Assembly: GCA_004524445.1 (NCBI GenBank)
Contig: SDNP01000025.1
Location: 1-46,959, forward strand
From: Candidatus Thorarchaeota archaeon
GTDB lineage: Archaea; Asgardarchaeota; Thorarchaeia; Thorarchaeales; Thorarchaeaceae
Reading direction: 5' to 3'
DNA: 46,959 nt
Of the stretch, positions 32,006 through 40,499 are shown piece after piece. The notes under the pieces are model-generated. The model worked only from the letters and a program-made list of their open reading frames with translations, ran no database searches and had not been told where the DNA came from. The stretch's first letter is position 1, and each line of letters begins with the position of its first letter. A program made the position numbers and the translations under genes.

Positions 32006-33451
32006 CTAGGCTTCAATCTTCCATGTAGGGCCATCTTTTGTGTCAGTAATCGACACGCCCATCTCAGTCAGTCTGTTTCTGATCATATCCCCGGTTTCGT
32101 AGTCTTTCTCTTCTCGCGCCTTTTCTCTTATCTCAAGCAGGAGTTCGATAGATTTCTCTACGATACTCCGCAACTCTGATGAACCTGTCAGTTCTTTCCT
32201 TGAGATATCAATGCCAAGGATTTCTAGCCTAGTTGACAGTACAGCGAGCGCTTCTCGAAGTACTGCGGCCTTACCAGTTTCTTCAAGATTTGCATTCAAT
32301 GTTCTTATGAAGGAGAAGACCGCTGCGATTGCGCCTGGCGTATTGAAATCGTCATCCATCTCCTTCTCGAATTCGGTCTTCAGGAGCTCAATTGCTTCTG
32401 CTATGTTATCATCTGCTTCAGTTGGTTGCACCTTCTTCTTGGTAAGGATACTAATCCTTCCCCTTATAGCGTCGACAGCATTGCGAATTCTCTCAACAGA
32501 TTGTGTTGCTTGTTTGAGTGCTTGATTATTGTAATCCAGAGGTTGTCGATAATGCCCTGAAACAAGGAAGAATCTCACACCTTGATTGTCGTAATTATCC
32601 AATACTTCCCGGGCAGTGAAGAAGTTGCCTTCAGATTTTGACATTTTATCCTCATTGATAGTTAGAAATCCATTGTGAAGCCAGTACTTGACAGGTGTTT
32701 CCACTCCATAGGCTGCCGCTGATTGTGCAATCTCATTCTCATGATGAGGGAAAATTAGGTCCTGACCTCCACCGTGGATATCGAAGGGAACACCCAAGTA
32801 GTAGGATCCCATAACTGAGCACTCCGCATGCCAACCGGGTCGACCCTTGCCCCAAGGACTATCCCAAGAGGGCTCACCAGGCTTCTTTTCTTTCCAAAGA
32901 ACAAAATCGCGCGGGTCCTCTTTCTTCTCACCCGTTTCAACACGTGCCCCTGCTGCCAGTTCATCTGGGTCAATCTTCGATAAGACTCCGTAGTTCTCCC
33001 ATTCACTGATATCGAAATAGACATCACCATTCGCGGCATATCCGACTCCTCTATCCATGATGGATTGTACCATATCGATGATGTCATCCATGTGCTCTGT
33101 TGCACGTGGATTTACACTCGCAGGTTTTAGATTCAATTCATCCGCAATCTGTAGGTATTCTGCAATGAATTTCTCAGCGAGTTCTTGAACCTCGATACCT
33201 TGCTCATTGGCCCGGGTAATCATTTTGTCGTCGATATCAGTAAAGTTCGTGACATAGAAGACATGGAACCCTCTGAATTCGAGATAGCGCCGGATGGTGT
33301 CAAAAGCGGCAAACGACCGTGCGTTTCCAATGTGCGGGTAATCATAGACCGTTGGACCGCATACATACATTCTAACTTCGTTTTCATTGAGAGGTTGAAA
33401 TTCTTCTTTTGAGCGCGATAGAGTGTTGTATACCTTGAGCATTTCCCACAC
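32006..33451 (-). CDS. cysS: Cysteinyl-tRNA synthetase
   Basis: Charges tRNA-Cys. The class Ia signature HIGN lies at about residues 40-43 and KMSKS at 269-273 when counted from the GTG at 33451. Zinc ligands C31 (VCGPTVYD), C211 (AECS), H236 and E240 (PHHENE) are all present. About 481 residues. Start choice: an ATG at 33466, a GTG at 33451 and an ATG at 33442 are in frame. The TATA box begins exactly 28 nt before the GTG and GGAG is five bases before it, so I choose the GTG. The tRNA-Cys gene is also in this window, about 6 kb away. Confidence 0.94.
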   Translation of the reverse strand: MWEMLKVYNTLSRSKEEFQPLNENEVRMYVCGPTVYDYPHIGNARSFAAFDTIRRYLEFRGFHVFYVTNFTDIDDKMITRANEQGIEVQELAEKFIAEYLQIADELNLKPASVNPRATEHMDDIIDMVQSIMDRGVGYAANGDVYFDISEWENYGVLSKIDPDELAAGARVETGEKKEDPRDFVLWKEKKPGEPSWDSPWGKGRPGWHAECSVMGSYYLGVPFDIHGGGQDLIFPHHENEIAQSAAAYGVETPVKYWLHNGFLTINEDKMSKSEGNFFTAREVLDNYDNQGVRFFLVSGHYRQPLDYNNQALKQATQSVERIRNAVDAIRGRISILTKKKVQPTEADDNIAEAIELLKTEFEKEMDDDFNTPGAIAAVFSFIRTLNANLEETGKAAVLREALAVLSTRLEILGIDISRKELTGSSELRSIVEKSIELLLEIREKAREEKDYETGDMIRNRLTEMGVSITDTKDGPTWKIEA

Positions 33452-33473
33452 CGTTTCTCCTTTCATATCTTCA

Positions 33474-33483
33474 ATTATAAAAA
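33474..33483 (-). promoter_or_regulatory. TATA box for cysS
   Basis: Minus strand TTTTTATAAT, with TATAAT starting at 33479, lies 28 nt before the GTG at 33451, the same spacing as in the MenA-like gene. This implies a leaderless message and rules out the outer ATG at 33466. Confidence 0.55.
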
Positions 33484-33585
33484 GACGTCTGCAATTGTTG
33501 CCTGTTTCTGTTGCATAAATCTTAGTACCAACCTAACGAAACGTCTAAAGACAAAGGTATTATTCTGTCTATATGTGCTTGGATT

Positions 33586-34338
33586 ATGGAAGAAGATATT
33601 CAAAATGCCATCGATACAGCAAGAGGCCTGCATGAAGATGGTCATGAGGAGGAGTCCGAATGGGTCCTCAGGGATGCGTTGTCAAAAAACCCCGATTCGC
33701 CAGAATTACTGACTGAGTTGGCTGCTGTATTAGTTAGAAACAATCGTGATACAGCGGCAGAGAAACTTCTCCGAGAAATAATCGATGATTATCCGGAGCA
33801 GGAACGAGCTATATCCTTGTTAGGTAGGCTACTTGACAGTCTGTTGAGAATTGATGAGGCAAAAACGCTTTATCGCTCGAAGCTAAAGGAGAATCCCAGA
33901 TTCCATGTGGTGACAGATGATCTCTGTAGGATTCTCTTGAGTGAAGACCGAGAAAAGAAGGCATTAGAACGTGCATGGGATCATGCAGAGAGATTCTCTG
34001 ATGAACCTGGTGCATACGATGCAGTCAGATATGTGCTCATGACAAAACAAGAAGATCTCGAACTGAAACCGTATGAAACAGACTCTTCCATTTTGAAAGA
34101 ATTGGTTGATAATCTCATTCAACAATCCAAGATTGTATTGAAAATGGATGACAATATTCTCGAAGAATCGAAGAATGAAGACACATTGGGATTCGATATA
34201 ATAGACGAAATGAACCGAATTGAGTGTGACTTAGAACACGTTCTGGATACAGCCGATGAGAATAACATGAAGATATCGAAGCAAACAAGTAAACGAGCCA
34301 AGCAGTTGCTGGCAGATTTACACAGCCGACAGCATTGA
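33586..34338 (+). CDS. TPR-like helical repeat protein
   Basis: 250 residues, acidic, almost all helical. Residues 5-150 show TPR-type spacing: EEESEWVLRDALSKNPDSPE, then AAEKLLREIIDDYPEQERA and RIDEAKTLYRSKLKENPR, each with the small/large pattern and closing proline. The last 100 residues are coiled-coil-like. It probably holds protein partners together in the cytosol; nothing shows which ones. Divergent from cysS. A weak TATTATT lies 28 nt before the ATG, so the message may be leaderless. Confidence 0.72.
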   Translation: MEEDIQNAIDTARGLHEDGHEEESEWVLRDALSKNPDSPELLTELAAVLVRNNRDTAAEKLLREIIDDYPEQERAISLLGRLLDSLLRIDEAKTLYRSKLKENPRFHVVTDDLCRILLSEDREKKALERAWDHAERFSDEPGAYDAVRYVLMTKQEDLELKPYETDSSILKELVDNLIQQSKIVLKMDDNILEESKNEDTLGFDIIDEMNRIECDLEHVLDTADENNMKISKQTSKRAKQLLADLHSRQH

Positions 34339-34355
34339 TTGTGCTCCCTTATGGG

Positions 34356-34643
34356 TCACTGCCATTTGAAGTATGGGACATTGAGCTCATTAGGCTTCTC
34401 TTCTTTGCTCAGGAAAATGACATTTTGTTCCATGACTTCAGCTAAGAAGATATGAATTGGGTGTTCCTTCAGAATTTCCAGCATCTTTGTTCTATCTTCT
34501 CCCTCTAGTCCCATCACCTTCAACATGCTTCTCCAATTGACAGGTCGGTCCAGATTCTTCTCCACAATAGCTAGAACTCTTTTCCGTGAACCAGGAGTCA
34601 TTTTTAGAATATTTGCGTCTCTTAGAACAGCCTTAATCCTCAT
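34356..34643 (-). CDS. Small hypothetical protein, 95 residues
   Basis: Basic N-terminal half (RIKAVLRDANIL, KMTPGSRKRVLAIVEKN) and a helical middle with VMGLEGEDRTKMLEIL, then a beta-like end (IHIFLAE, VIFLSKEE). Could be a small winged-helix-like or adaptor protein, but I do not recognise a family. It is convergent with the TPR-like gene, 17 bp apart. ATG start; no strong ribosome site. The 130 bp upstream show nothing clear. Confidence 0.6.
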   Translation of the reverse strand: MRIKAVLRDANILKMTPGSRKRVLAIVEKNLDRPVNWRSMLKVMGLEGEDRTKMLEILKEHPIHIFLAEVMEQNVIFLSKEEKPNELNVPYFKWQ

Positions 34644-34778
34644 GGACGTTCACATCTGCGAATTACTGATAGGAGGAAATAAGCCTAACTCTTCATGATT
34701 CATTCCCACCCCTATTCATCTTGATGCAGATTCCTAGATTATCTCGAAAATGGGGCTCTAATGCAGTTTGCTGCGCGG

Positions 34779-35606
34779 TCACTCTGTTTTATTCCCGGAT
34801 ATTTTTTTCAGAATGAAGAAATCTCCTTTTCGAATTTTGTATGTGACCCAGAATATCATAGATAAGGCCAAGATGATAATTCCAAGAGCAGTAACCAGCA
34901 CGATTTCGAAATAGAATGTTGTGAGCGGGCTCAATAGGCTAGCTAGCACCCCAATCAATGCCCAAACACCCACAGAAGAGAATACAAAGTCGTTCCTAGT
35001 AAACAACACCAGCAAGTAAATTACGAGTGCAATGACAAGTACGATAATTGTCCATCCGACTTCTCCAATAGGTGCTGCTGAAAACCCAGATAATACTAGC
35101 GCTGAGGAAGTATTGACAATGGCTGCAACAGTAATCCAGCCGCAAAGCATGCTCCATCCCACTGTAACAAAGATGTGCTCTCGTAGCGACCTCTCCCGTA
35201 GGTTTATCCCCAACCTCAGATAAGCTCCGAGCGAAGTTAACAGGTAGGCAAACATCGCTGCAACACCCGGCCAGACATAGCCGCCCCCCCAGAGTATGTA
35301 CCAAGCCGCTGTTGATAACCATGAAAGCAAGAAGAATACATTCACATCATGAACGTAGGGCATACTAATCTTCTCTTCAAAAGGTTTGAAGATGTCTCTT
35401 GCCTGATAGAAATAGAACAATGCTTGGAAGAGGAAAATGGGACCCCAAATAGCAAATGTGAATCCAGCGGGGCTAAGAATCTTCGTTGCAGTATCCTGGA
35501 AAACATTCATTGCATCAACACCTGAGAATGATATTAGAAGGGTCGCAAAGATGGGAGTCAGTAAATTAGTAATCTGTAAGACCATTTTTTTCTTCTGTTT
35601 TTCCAT
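34779..35606 (-). CDS. TspO/MBR-like multi-pass membrane protein (tentative)
   Basis: 275 residues with seven to eight hydrophobic helices. SPAGFTFAIWGPIFLFQALF (residues 45-64) resembles the PAGxxFxIWGxIY stretch found in proteins annotated as tryptophan-rich sensory (TspO/MBR-related) proteins, and the chain is rich in Trp. True TspO is about 160 residues, so this is the longer related type. Ligand and role are unknown; porphyrins or lipids are the family theme. It stands alone, divergent from the next membrane protein gene at 35739. Confidence 0.55.
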   Translation of the reverse strand: MEKQKKKMVLQITNLLTPIFATLLISFSGVDAMNVFQDTATKILSPAGFTFAIWGPIFLFQALFYFYQARDIFKPFEEKISMPYVHDVNVFFLLSWLSTAAWYILWGGGYVWPGVAAMFAYLLTSLGAYLRLGINLRERSLREHIFVTVGWSMLCGWITVAAIVNTSSALVLSGFSAAPIGEVGWTIIVLVIALVIYLLVLFTRNDFVFSSVGVWALIGVLASLLSPLTTFYFEIVLVTALGIIILALSMIFWVTYKIRKGDFFILKKISGNKTE

Positions 35607-35738
35607 TTATCCACTATCCTAGATAACTTGCTATCCATCTCTGCCCCTATTTATGTGCATTCTCCATAAATATGCTGGCATGAATTCCTTGTTAACATTC
35701 TTAGCACAGTACTACAAACCCGCCCCAACGTTCAGTAA

Positions 35739-36584
35739 ATGTCAAAGTTTTTCAAGGTTAAAAGAAAAACCAACTCAAGAAAGTCGTTAGCTTCATCTAA
35801 TACAGGTGTTTCATCATTGCTCGCATCCAGACAGGCATATACTCAGACATTTAGGATACTGGGAGCAGCCTCGGAGAGTTTGACTCACGTGCTCATAATA
35901 TCCGGAGTTATTGCTTTCATGGTATTTATTGCTGGGATGGTAAGGGAACGAAAAAGAACAGACTCCCCTTCTGGTATATTCAAACGTAAACCGTTGCTTG
36001 TTCCAGCAATTGCTTTCATACTGACTGCATTACTTGTAATGAGTTTCTTTCCGATTCCGATGTCTGATTACTACGGAAGAAACGAAATACAGGAAAATAT
36101 CAATGGAATCGAAACCATAGATTTCACAGTGTATGACAGTATCTTCTATTCAAATACTCTTGATGTTACTGTAGCGGAGATATTAGACTTCAATGAGTCA
36201 TTACATGTCGAGCTGGAAGGCTACGCGAATGACACGCTCACCATTAATTCAACGTTCATCATTAATGGAACAGGTGGAGGACCAATCATAACACATCATG
36301 AATTCAGTATTCCTTTGCAGCCTGGATCATACGAGCTCATTACCAAAGTAAGCTGGTATGAAGATGGGGTTGAGATTGGTGGACCCACAAGTGTGAATGT
36401 TATCTTGTCGCAACCCATGGCTTCTGGAATGTTTAATGAGGTGCTTCAATGGCAAACATACCAGTTCCTATTGCTGGTACTTTCCATCTTCCTTCTAATT
36501 CTAGGTTTATATATCACAACTGAGAAGAAGACTCGTGCTAAGGAAGGTTATGAGCGTAGATGGGATCTCCTACCATATGGATGA
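35739..36584 (+). CDS. Membrane protein with extracytoplasmic glycosylatable domain
   Basis: 281 residues. A basic cytosolic N-terminus (RKTNSRK) precedes two helices (about 44-66 and 83-104). An outside domain of about 130 residues follows, with N-glycosylation sequons (NES, NDT, NST, NGT) and an Ig-like beta pattern (PLQPGSYELITKVSWYEDG). A last helix (about 240-262) and a basic tail end the chain. I do not recognise it. The general plan, an outside beta domain with helix anchors, resembles the 20889 protein but without zinc ribbon. It may be a cell-surface or secretion-related component. Confidence 0.65.
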   Translation: MSKFFKVKRKTNSRKSLASSNTGVSSLLASRQAYTQTFRILGAASESLTHVLIISGVIAFMVFIAGMVRERKRTDSPSGIFKRKPLLVPAIAFILTALLVMSFFPIPMSDYYGRNEIQENINGIETIDFTVYDSIFYSNTLDVTVAEILDFNESLHVELEGYANDTLTINSTFIINGTGGGPIITHHEFSIPLQPGSYELITKVSWYEDGVEIGGPTSVNVILSQPMASGMFNEVLQWQTYQFLLLVLSIFLLILGLYITTEKKTRAKEGYERRWDLLPYG

Positions 36585-36644
36585 AGCTCGATGATTTCCG
36601 CATGCTCAGGTGCCACTCTGGTCAGATTGGATTAATCATCGATA

Positions 36645-37148
36645 CTAATGAGATTCGATTCCGTAGTATGTCATCATATCGACATTAACCCCAGCAAGCT
36701 TGAGATACATCCATAGTTGCATTTTATGCATGGCTAAGTGTGAAATACATTCACTAAGATAATGTGCCCAACTCTCCATGCCTTCTTCCATATAGAATGG
36801 CTTAAGGTTCTCTTCCAGCATCTCATTATCGGATTTGCCTTGAAAGAACTCAATCATCTTCTCAAGACCCTCATCAAAAACGCCTAACATTTCCTTTATG
36901 CTATTGCGATTGAGATTACGCTCTCTCTTCTGAGCAGCATCACGACTATCCAATTCTCCCGAATAGATTGCGATATCCATGTGGGGGATCTGGACAGTGT
37001 GGTTTGCTAGCTGTTTCATATTCCGCATGCTTTCCTTTGGCGCAAAATTCAAGTCTTCACCCTCAGCTGTTGATAGCACTACACGCGTCTGATTTGCCTC
37101 TCGCTTTAGGCTCTCAAGCAGCACATCAGAAATCTTACCCATATTCAT
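36645..37148 (-). CDS. DinB-family four-helix-bundle protein
   Basis: 167 residues with the DinB/YfiT metal site: H50 (KQLANH), H137 and H141 (ISHLAMHKMQ) form the three-histidine set. Members are metal-binding, thiol-dependent or stress-linked enzymes, with bacillithiol or mycothiol transferases among them; the substrate here is unknown. The start is ATG at 37148 or two codons in at 37142; GAGCTGATGA just before is a weak ribosome site. On the minus strand TTTTTTATCC at about 37206-37197 may be its TATA box. Confidence 0.75.
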   Translation of the reverse strand: MNMGKISDVLLESLKREANQTRVVLSTAEGEDLNFAPKESMRNMKQLANHTVQIPHMDIAIYSGELDSRDAAQKRERNLNRNSIKEMLGVFDEGLEKMIEFFQGKSDNEMLEENLKPFYMEEGMESWAHYLSECISHLAMHKMQLWMYLKLAGVNVDMMTYYGIESH

Positions 37149-37469
37149 CAGCTCATGTACAAGTCATGTTGTTATCAAATTCCACGGAGTCCTTGGATAA
37201 AAAATCTTAGTTCTACTTAAAGCGAAATCCATTGGCTAATCCTACCATTTTCTCCCCGGACATCTGAATCTCCTGTCAGTATTCTTGACATGTATCTAGC
37301 AACAGAAATGGGAGGAATGTATTTTGAATGGATACTATTGAAATGACGGTATCAGTTTATACCTCATCAGAAACGGCGCCTTATTCAGTTAAATTAGACA
37401 TCCTTCTAGAATGATGGAAAGATTCTTGTTCTAGTAATCAAATACTTGATGTTTGGAGGAAATAGGAAT
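37149..37469. other. Intergenic gap, 321 bp, no gene seen
   Basis: Divergent gap between DinB and the alcohol dehydrogenase. It holds AT-rich promoter-like stretches and a GGAGG at 37455-37459 that serves the downstream gene. No RNA fold, repeat or coding frame of note was seen. Confidence 0.6.
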
Positions 37470-38495
37470 TTGCAAGATATGAAGGTCTTGGGATATGCCG
37501 CAAGAGAAAAAGGGGAGCCACTAGAACCAATCGAATACGAACCGCCCAAAATTGGGAAGCATGATGTCAGAGTCAGGATTACTCATTGTGGTCTATGCCA
37601 GACGGATATCCATGGCATCGATGATTATTACGGAATAACCACATATCCCTTTGTCCCCGGCCATGAGATTGTAGGGTCCGTATCATCTGTGGGCAGTGCA
37701 GTGTCAGAACTAAAGGAAGGCGATCGTGTTGGTATCGGCTGGCAGGGTAGGTCTTGCATGAAATGTGAATGGTGCTCACAGGGGGAAGAACAACTATGTG
37801 AGGACATCGTTTCGTCTGGAACTTGGATGCCCTATGGAGGTTTCTCTTCTTCTATCAGTGTGGATAGTCGCTTTGCCTACCTGCTTCCTGAAGCAATGCC
37901 GTCCGAGGTTGCCGCGGTGCTCATGTGCGCTGGGGTCACAGTCTACTCCCCACTCAAATCGCTGGCAACACGAGACAAGCAGAAGATTGGTATCATTGGC
38001 GTGGGTGGGTTGGGCCATCTGGGATTACAATTCGCCCAGGCGCTTGGTTACGAAGTCACCGCAATTTCTTCCTCTCCAAAGAAGAAAAAGGAAGCACTTG
38101 CCTTTGGAGCAGACCACTTCATCATTTCCGACGACCATGACAGTTTACAGAACGCTATGCTCAGTTTTGACCTGCTGCTATGCACAGCCCACGGAAAGAT
38201 TGACTGGGAATTGCTGTTGGGAACTCTGAAAAAGAATGGAAAGTTCGTTCTTGTAGGCTTCCCAGATGTTAAATTCAATTCAACAGACCTCGTGGCACAC
38301 CAATTATCAATCACTGGTTCCTTCCTCGGTAGTCGGGCTACAATGCAGGAGATGCTCTCCTTCGCGCAGGAACATAAGATCAAGCCCAAGGTTGAATTGA
38401 TGCCAATGGCAAAAGTCAACGAAGCGATTCAAACGCTAAAGGATAACAAAGCCCGATACCGCATTGTCCTATTCAATGATATGGGGGAGCACTGA
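37470..38495 (+). CDS. Zinc-dependent alcohol dehydrogenase, cinnamyl-alcohol type
   Basis: Medium-chain dehydrogenase/reductase. Catalytic zinc residues are in HCGLCQTDIHG (Cys) and PGHEIVG (His, Glu); the structural zinc cysteines are in CMKCEWCSQGEEQLC. The NAD(P) motif is GVGGLGHLGLQFA. The pattern CGLCQTDIHG and the short chain match the cinnamyl/YahK subgroup that favours NADPH and aldehyde reduction. Three starts are possible: TTG at 37446 or ATG at 37449, TTG at 37470, and ATG at 37479. GGAGG at 37455-37459 lies ten bases before the TTG at 37470, which I prefer; the ATG gives the most common N-terminus for the family. Confidence 0.9.
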   Translation: MQDMKVLGYAAREKGEPLEPIEYEPPKIGKHDVRVRITHCGLCQTDIHGIDDYYGITTYPFVPGHEIVGSVSSVGSAVSELKEGDRVGIGWQGRSCMKCEWCSQGEEQLCEDIVSSGTWMPYGGFSSSISVDSRFAYLLPEAMPSEVAAVLMCAGVTVYSPLKSLATRDKQKIGIIGVGGLGHLGLQFAQALGYEVTAISSSPKKKKEALAFGADHFIISDDHDSLQNAMLSFDLLLCTAHGKIDWELLLGTLKKNGKFVLVGFPDVKFNSTDLVAHQLSITGSFLGSRATMQEMLSFAQEHKIKPKVELMPMAKVNEAIQTLKDNKARYRIVLFNDMGEH

Positions 38496-38728
38496 AACAT
38501 CAAGAAGAGCTGAATCGAAAAGACAACAAAACCCATTTTTCACGTTATCCCACTCATTTCTGCAAGTATCAGCTTAGCTGGATTTTCTCAAAGAGCTTGT
38601 AGTGTCAAATGAATTGCTTATATTGTTGATAGAGTATATCCTTTTAACAAAATTGCAGAAGCTTATGCTGACAAGGGACATAAAGTGGGTAGTATTGTGA
38701 TATCATTGCACCCAGAGGAAGTGATTCA

Positions 38729-39178
38729 ATGAGTGATTCATCTAAGGATACATGCGCTGCAAGGGAGCTAATGAATGGCATGAAAGCAAGTTGTTCGCAA
38801 GCAATCTTCGCTACGTTTGGTCCCTACATGGGAGAAAAAGGAGTTGACATGGAAACCTGCATGAAGATCGCATCTGCCTTCGGTGGAGGAATAAACCTCA
38901 CGGGTAATGTCTGCGGGGCTTTGACAGGTGCTCTAATGGCAATTGGCCTAGAATTTGGTGATGGACGCCCAATGAACCCAAGGGTAGCTGAAGTCTCCAA
39001 TCGATTACTTGAAAAATTCAAGGCAATCAATGGGTCAATCCTATGTCGAGACCTGATTCAATATGACGGGGGCACAGATGATGTGGATATGATGAAAGCA
39101 TTCGAGAGCGGTCAATTCGACAAGTGCTTGCAATACGTTGAAGATGTATCCAAATTATTAACCGCCTATATTGAATGA
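38729..39178 (+). CDS. C_GCAxxG_C_C family redox protein
   Basis: 149 residues. The family cysteine pattern is present: C22 in SCSQAIFATF, the FGGGI-x5-VCGALTGAL core with C62, and C106 in SILCRDLI. Members are small proteins thought to carry electrons or metal; function is not settled. GAGGAAGTG precedes the ATG closely. The 230-bp gap upstream has a TATA-like TTATATTG at about 38618-38625 and nothing else of note. It is the last gene before the tRNA-Cys gene. Confidence 0.82.
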   Translation: MSDSSKDTCAARELMNGMKASCSQAIFATFGPYMGEKGVDMETCMKIASAFGGGINLTGNVCGALTGALMAIGLEFGDGRPMNPRVAEVSNRLLEKFKAINGSILCRDLIQYDGGTDDVDMMKAFESGQFDKCLQYVEDVSKLLTAYIE

Positions 39179-39488
39179 CTTTCTGGTATTAGAAAAAGAA
39201 GGGGGGAAACCTATTAGCTAATACTCTAGAGGTGCTCCTTCCATTCTTTCTTTGATACTGCTTTGCATAGTAGTGCAAGCTCGAGAACTGAAGTTGCTAG
39301 GTGTCTAGCTACAGATTCGTGATGATTATCTAGAGTAACTCTAGGCAAATCTTGCAGACTTCTTTAATACTAGATGCGGCAACCATAAGACTCGATGTTG
39401 GTATAGAATTTCTGCAGTACACCTACGAACTGCCCTACTTCTTGCCGACATCCTTAAATCTGAATGGAGATATGACTCGAGTACTTCA

Positions 39489-39563
39489 GCCGGTCTGGCG
39501 GAGCAGCTACGCAACAGACTGCAAATCTGTACCACTTGGGTGCAAATCCCAAGGCCGGCTCCA
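39489..39563 (+). tRNA. tRNA-Cys (GCA anticodon), CCA encoded
   Basis: Cloverleaf folded by eye. The acceptor GCCGGTC (39489-39495) pairs with GGCCGGC (39553-39559) with one G-T wobble. The D stem is GCG/CGC. The anticodon stem ACAGA/TCTGT has loop CTGCAAA, giving GCA. The T stem TTGGG/CCCAA has loop TGCAAAT, which departs from the usual TTCRANY at its second position. The discriminator is T, as expected for Cys, and CCA follows (39561-39563). No intron. CTTAAAT at 39453-39459 could be the TATA box. The rest of the 39179-39676 gap shows no gene. Confidence 0.93.
39538..39563 (+). repeat. Direct repeat, tRNA-Cys 3' end (copy 1)
   Basis: The last 26 nt of the tRNA gene, including CCA, recur at 40372-40397 with two mismatches (the first 18 nt are identical). 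A copy of a tRNA 3' end is the usual trace of site-specific integration into a tRNA gene. Confidence 0.85.
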
Positions 39564-39676
39564 TTATTCCAGAAGCTTTAGTAAGCTCAGTTATTCGTTC
39601 TTACTAATCTCTTATCTATCAAGTCCTCTGTTTATGTTATTCCGGCCGTTGTAGTAGAAATTTGCATCTATAAAAA

Positions 39677-40159
39677 TTACTGAGCTTCTCCCTCAATGAA
39701 GACGTTAATTGAATAATCTCCAATTGGCATCTCTGGAGCAAAATAAATTGTCCAGAAAATATCCATTGTCTGTCCCGGCGAAAGCGTTCCCAACATAACG
39801 TATGAACTATAGGTATCAGGACTACCTAACGACCAATAGTTAATCGCCAATGTGCCGTTCACGTAGAGTTTGTAGGCTGCAACGTCTGTTTCGTCAGTAA
39901 TCATCGCAGAAGTCAGATTCAACCAGAAATAGCATGCCCAGGTTCCGCTAGCCACAGTTGCATTCACGTGATAGGTGTAATTAACCCCTCTGATGAGTGA
40001 ACCACTCGGTCCGGTTACTTCAGTTAGATTAACTGGATTTCCCTCAACAACAACACCGTAGTGAAGCGTATTTGAAATCACAATAAGGGCAGCTAAACCA
40101 GTTCCAGCTCCAGCAATGACCAGAATAGCTGCTATAGCTGCGATTTGACGTCTCTCCAC
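39677..40159 (-). CDS. Secreted or membrane-anchored small protein, unknown
   Basis: 160 residues. After the short basic MERRQ comes a hydrophobic stretch (IAAIAAILVIAGAGTGLAALIV) that would act as anchor or signal. The outside part is beta-rich with several sequons (NLT, NYT, NAT, NLT, NGT), so it is likely glycosylated on the surface. I do not recognise the domain; pilin-like or surface-layer-associated roles are possible. The GTG start has GGTGA five bases before it. It lies alone between the tRNA-Cys gene and its 3' repeat, so it may be carried by whatever made that repeat. Confidence 0.65.
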   Translation of the reverse strand: MERRQIAAIAAILVIAGAGTGLAALIVISNTLHYGVVVEGNPVNLTEVTGPSGSLIRGVNYTYHVNATVASGTWACYFWLNLTSAMITDETDVAAYKLYVNGTLAINYWSLGSPDTYSSYVMLGTLSPGQTMDIFWTIYFAPEMPIGDYSINVFIEGEAQ

Positions 40160-40352
40160 ACGAATTCACCTTAGCTCATATGATTAGATAAATTTCTTAA
40201 TAAGCATTTCCTCTAATGATTGATGTTACTATTGATGCGGAAGTTGAGTTCTTCAACAGAAGAATATCCTCTGGATGTTTGCCAATTGAACACTTCTGAG
40301 ATGTGAGCAATATGCCTCTTCATTCTACCATTGGCTTGTCCTTAGTACGTGT

Positions 40353-40397
40353 GCCAGTGAGAATTCCTCCAGGGTGCAAATCCCAAGGCTGGCTGCA
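40353..40397 (+). pseudogene. Shrunken tRNA-Cys-like remnant
   Basis: GCCAGTG (40353-40359) pairs with GGCTGGC (40387-40393) at six of seven positions, and an intact T-arm (GGGTGCAAATCCC within it) lies between. Only 12 bases replace the D and anticodon arms, so it cannot be a working tRNA. Against tRNA-Cys, the change C to T in the 3' strand is matched by G to A in the 5' strand, keeping the pair. It looks like a duplicated tRNA gene with an internal deletion, or an attachment-site scar. The rest of 40160-40499 holds AT-rich promoter sequence. Confidence 0.6.
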
Positions 40398-40467
40398 TTT
40401 GCTTTTATTTCTCTACACAGCAATACTGCATTATTACAAAATGAACGTCCTGCAAAACCCTTTTTCA

Positions 40468-40473
40468 TATAAT
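40468..40473 (+). promoter_or_regulatory. TATA box for the m6A methyltransferase
   Basis: TATAAT within TTCATATAATG starts 32 nt before the GTG at 40500. No SD site precedes that GTG, and an in-frame TGA lies directly before it, so a leaderless message starting at the GTG fits best. Confidence 0.45.
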
Positions 40474-40499
40474 GAAACATATCCTGTGCTGTGGTTTGA

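Noticed and set aside
36590..36641. Inverted repeat CGATGATT/AATCATCG with a 36-bp spacer between convergent genes.
   Set aside because: Eight-base arms with a long spacer are expected by chance at this length, and no promoter lies there.
37765..38229. A 154-codon plus-strand frame inside the alcohol dehydrogenase gene.
   Set aside because: It overlaps a gene with all zinc and NAD motifs and its own translation has no domain pattern.
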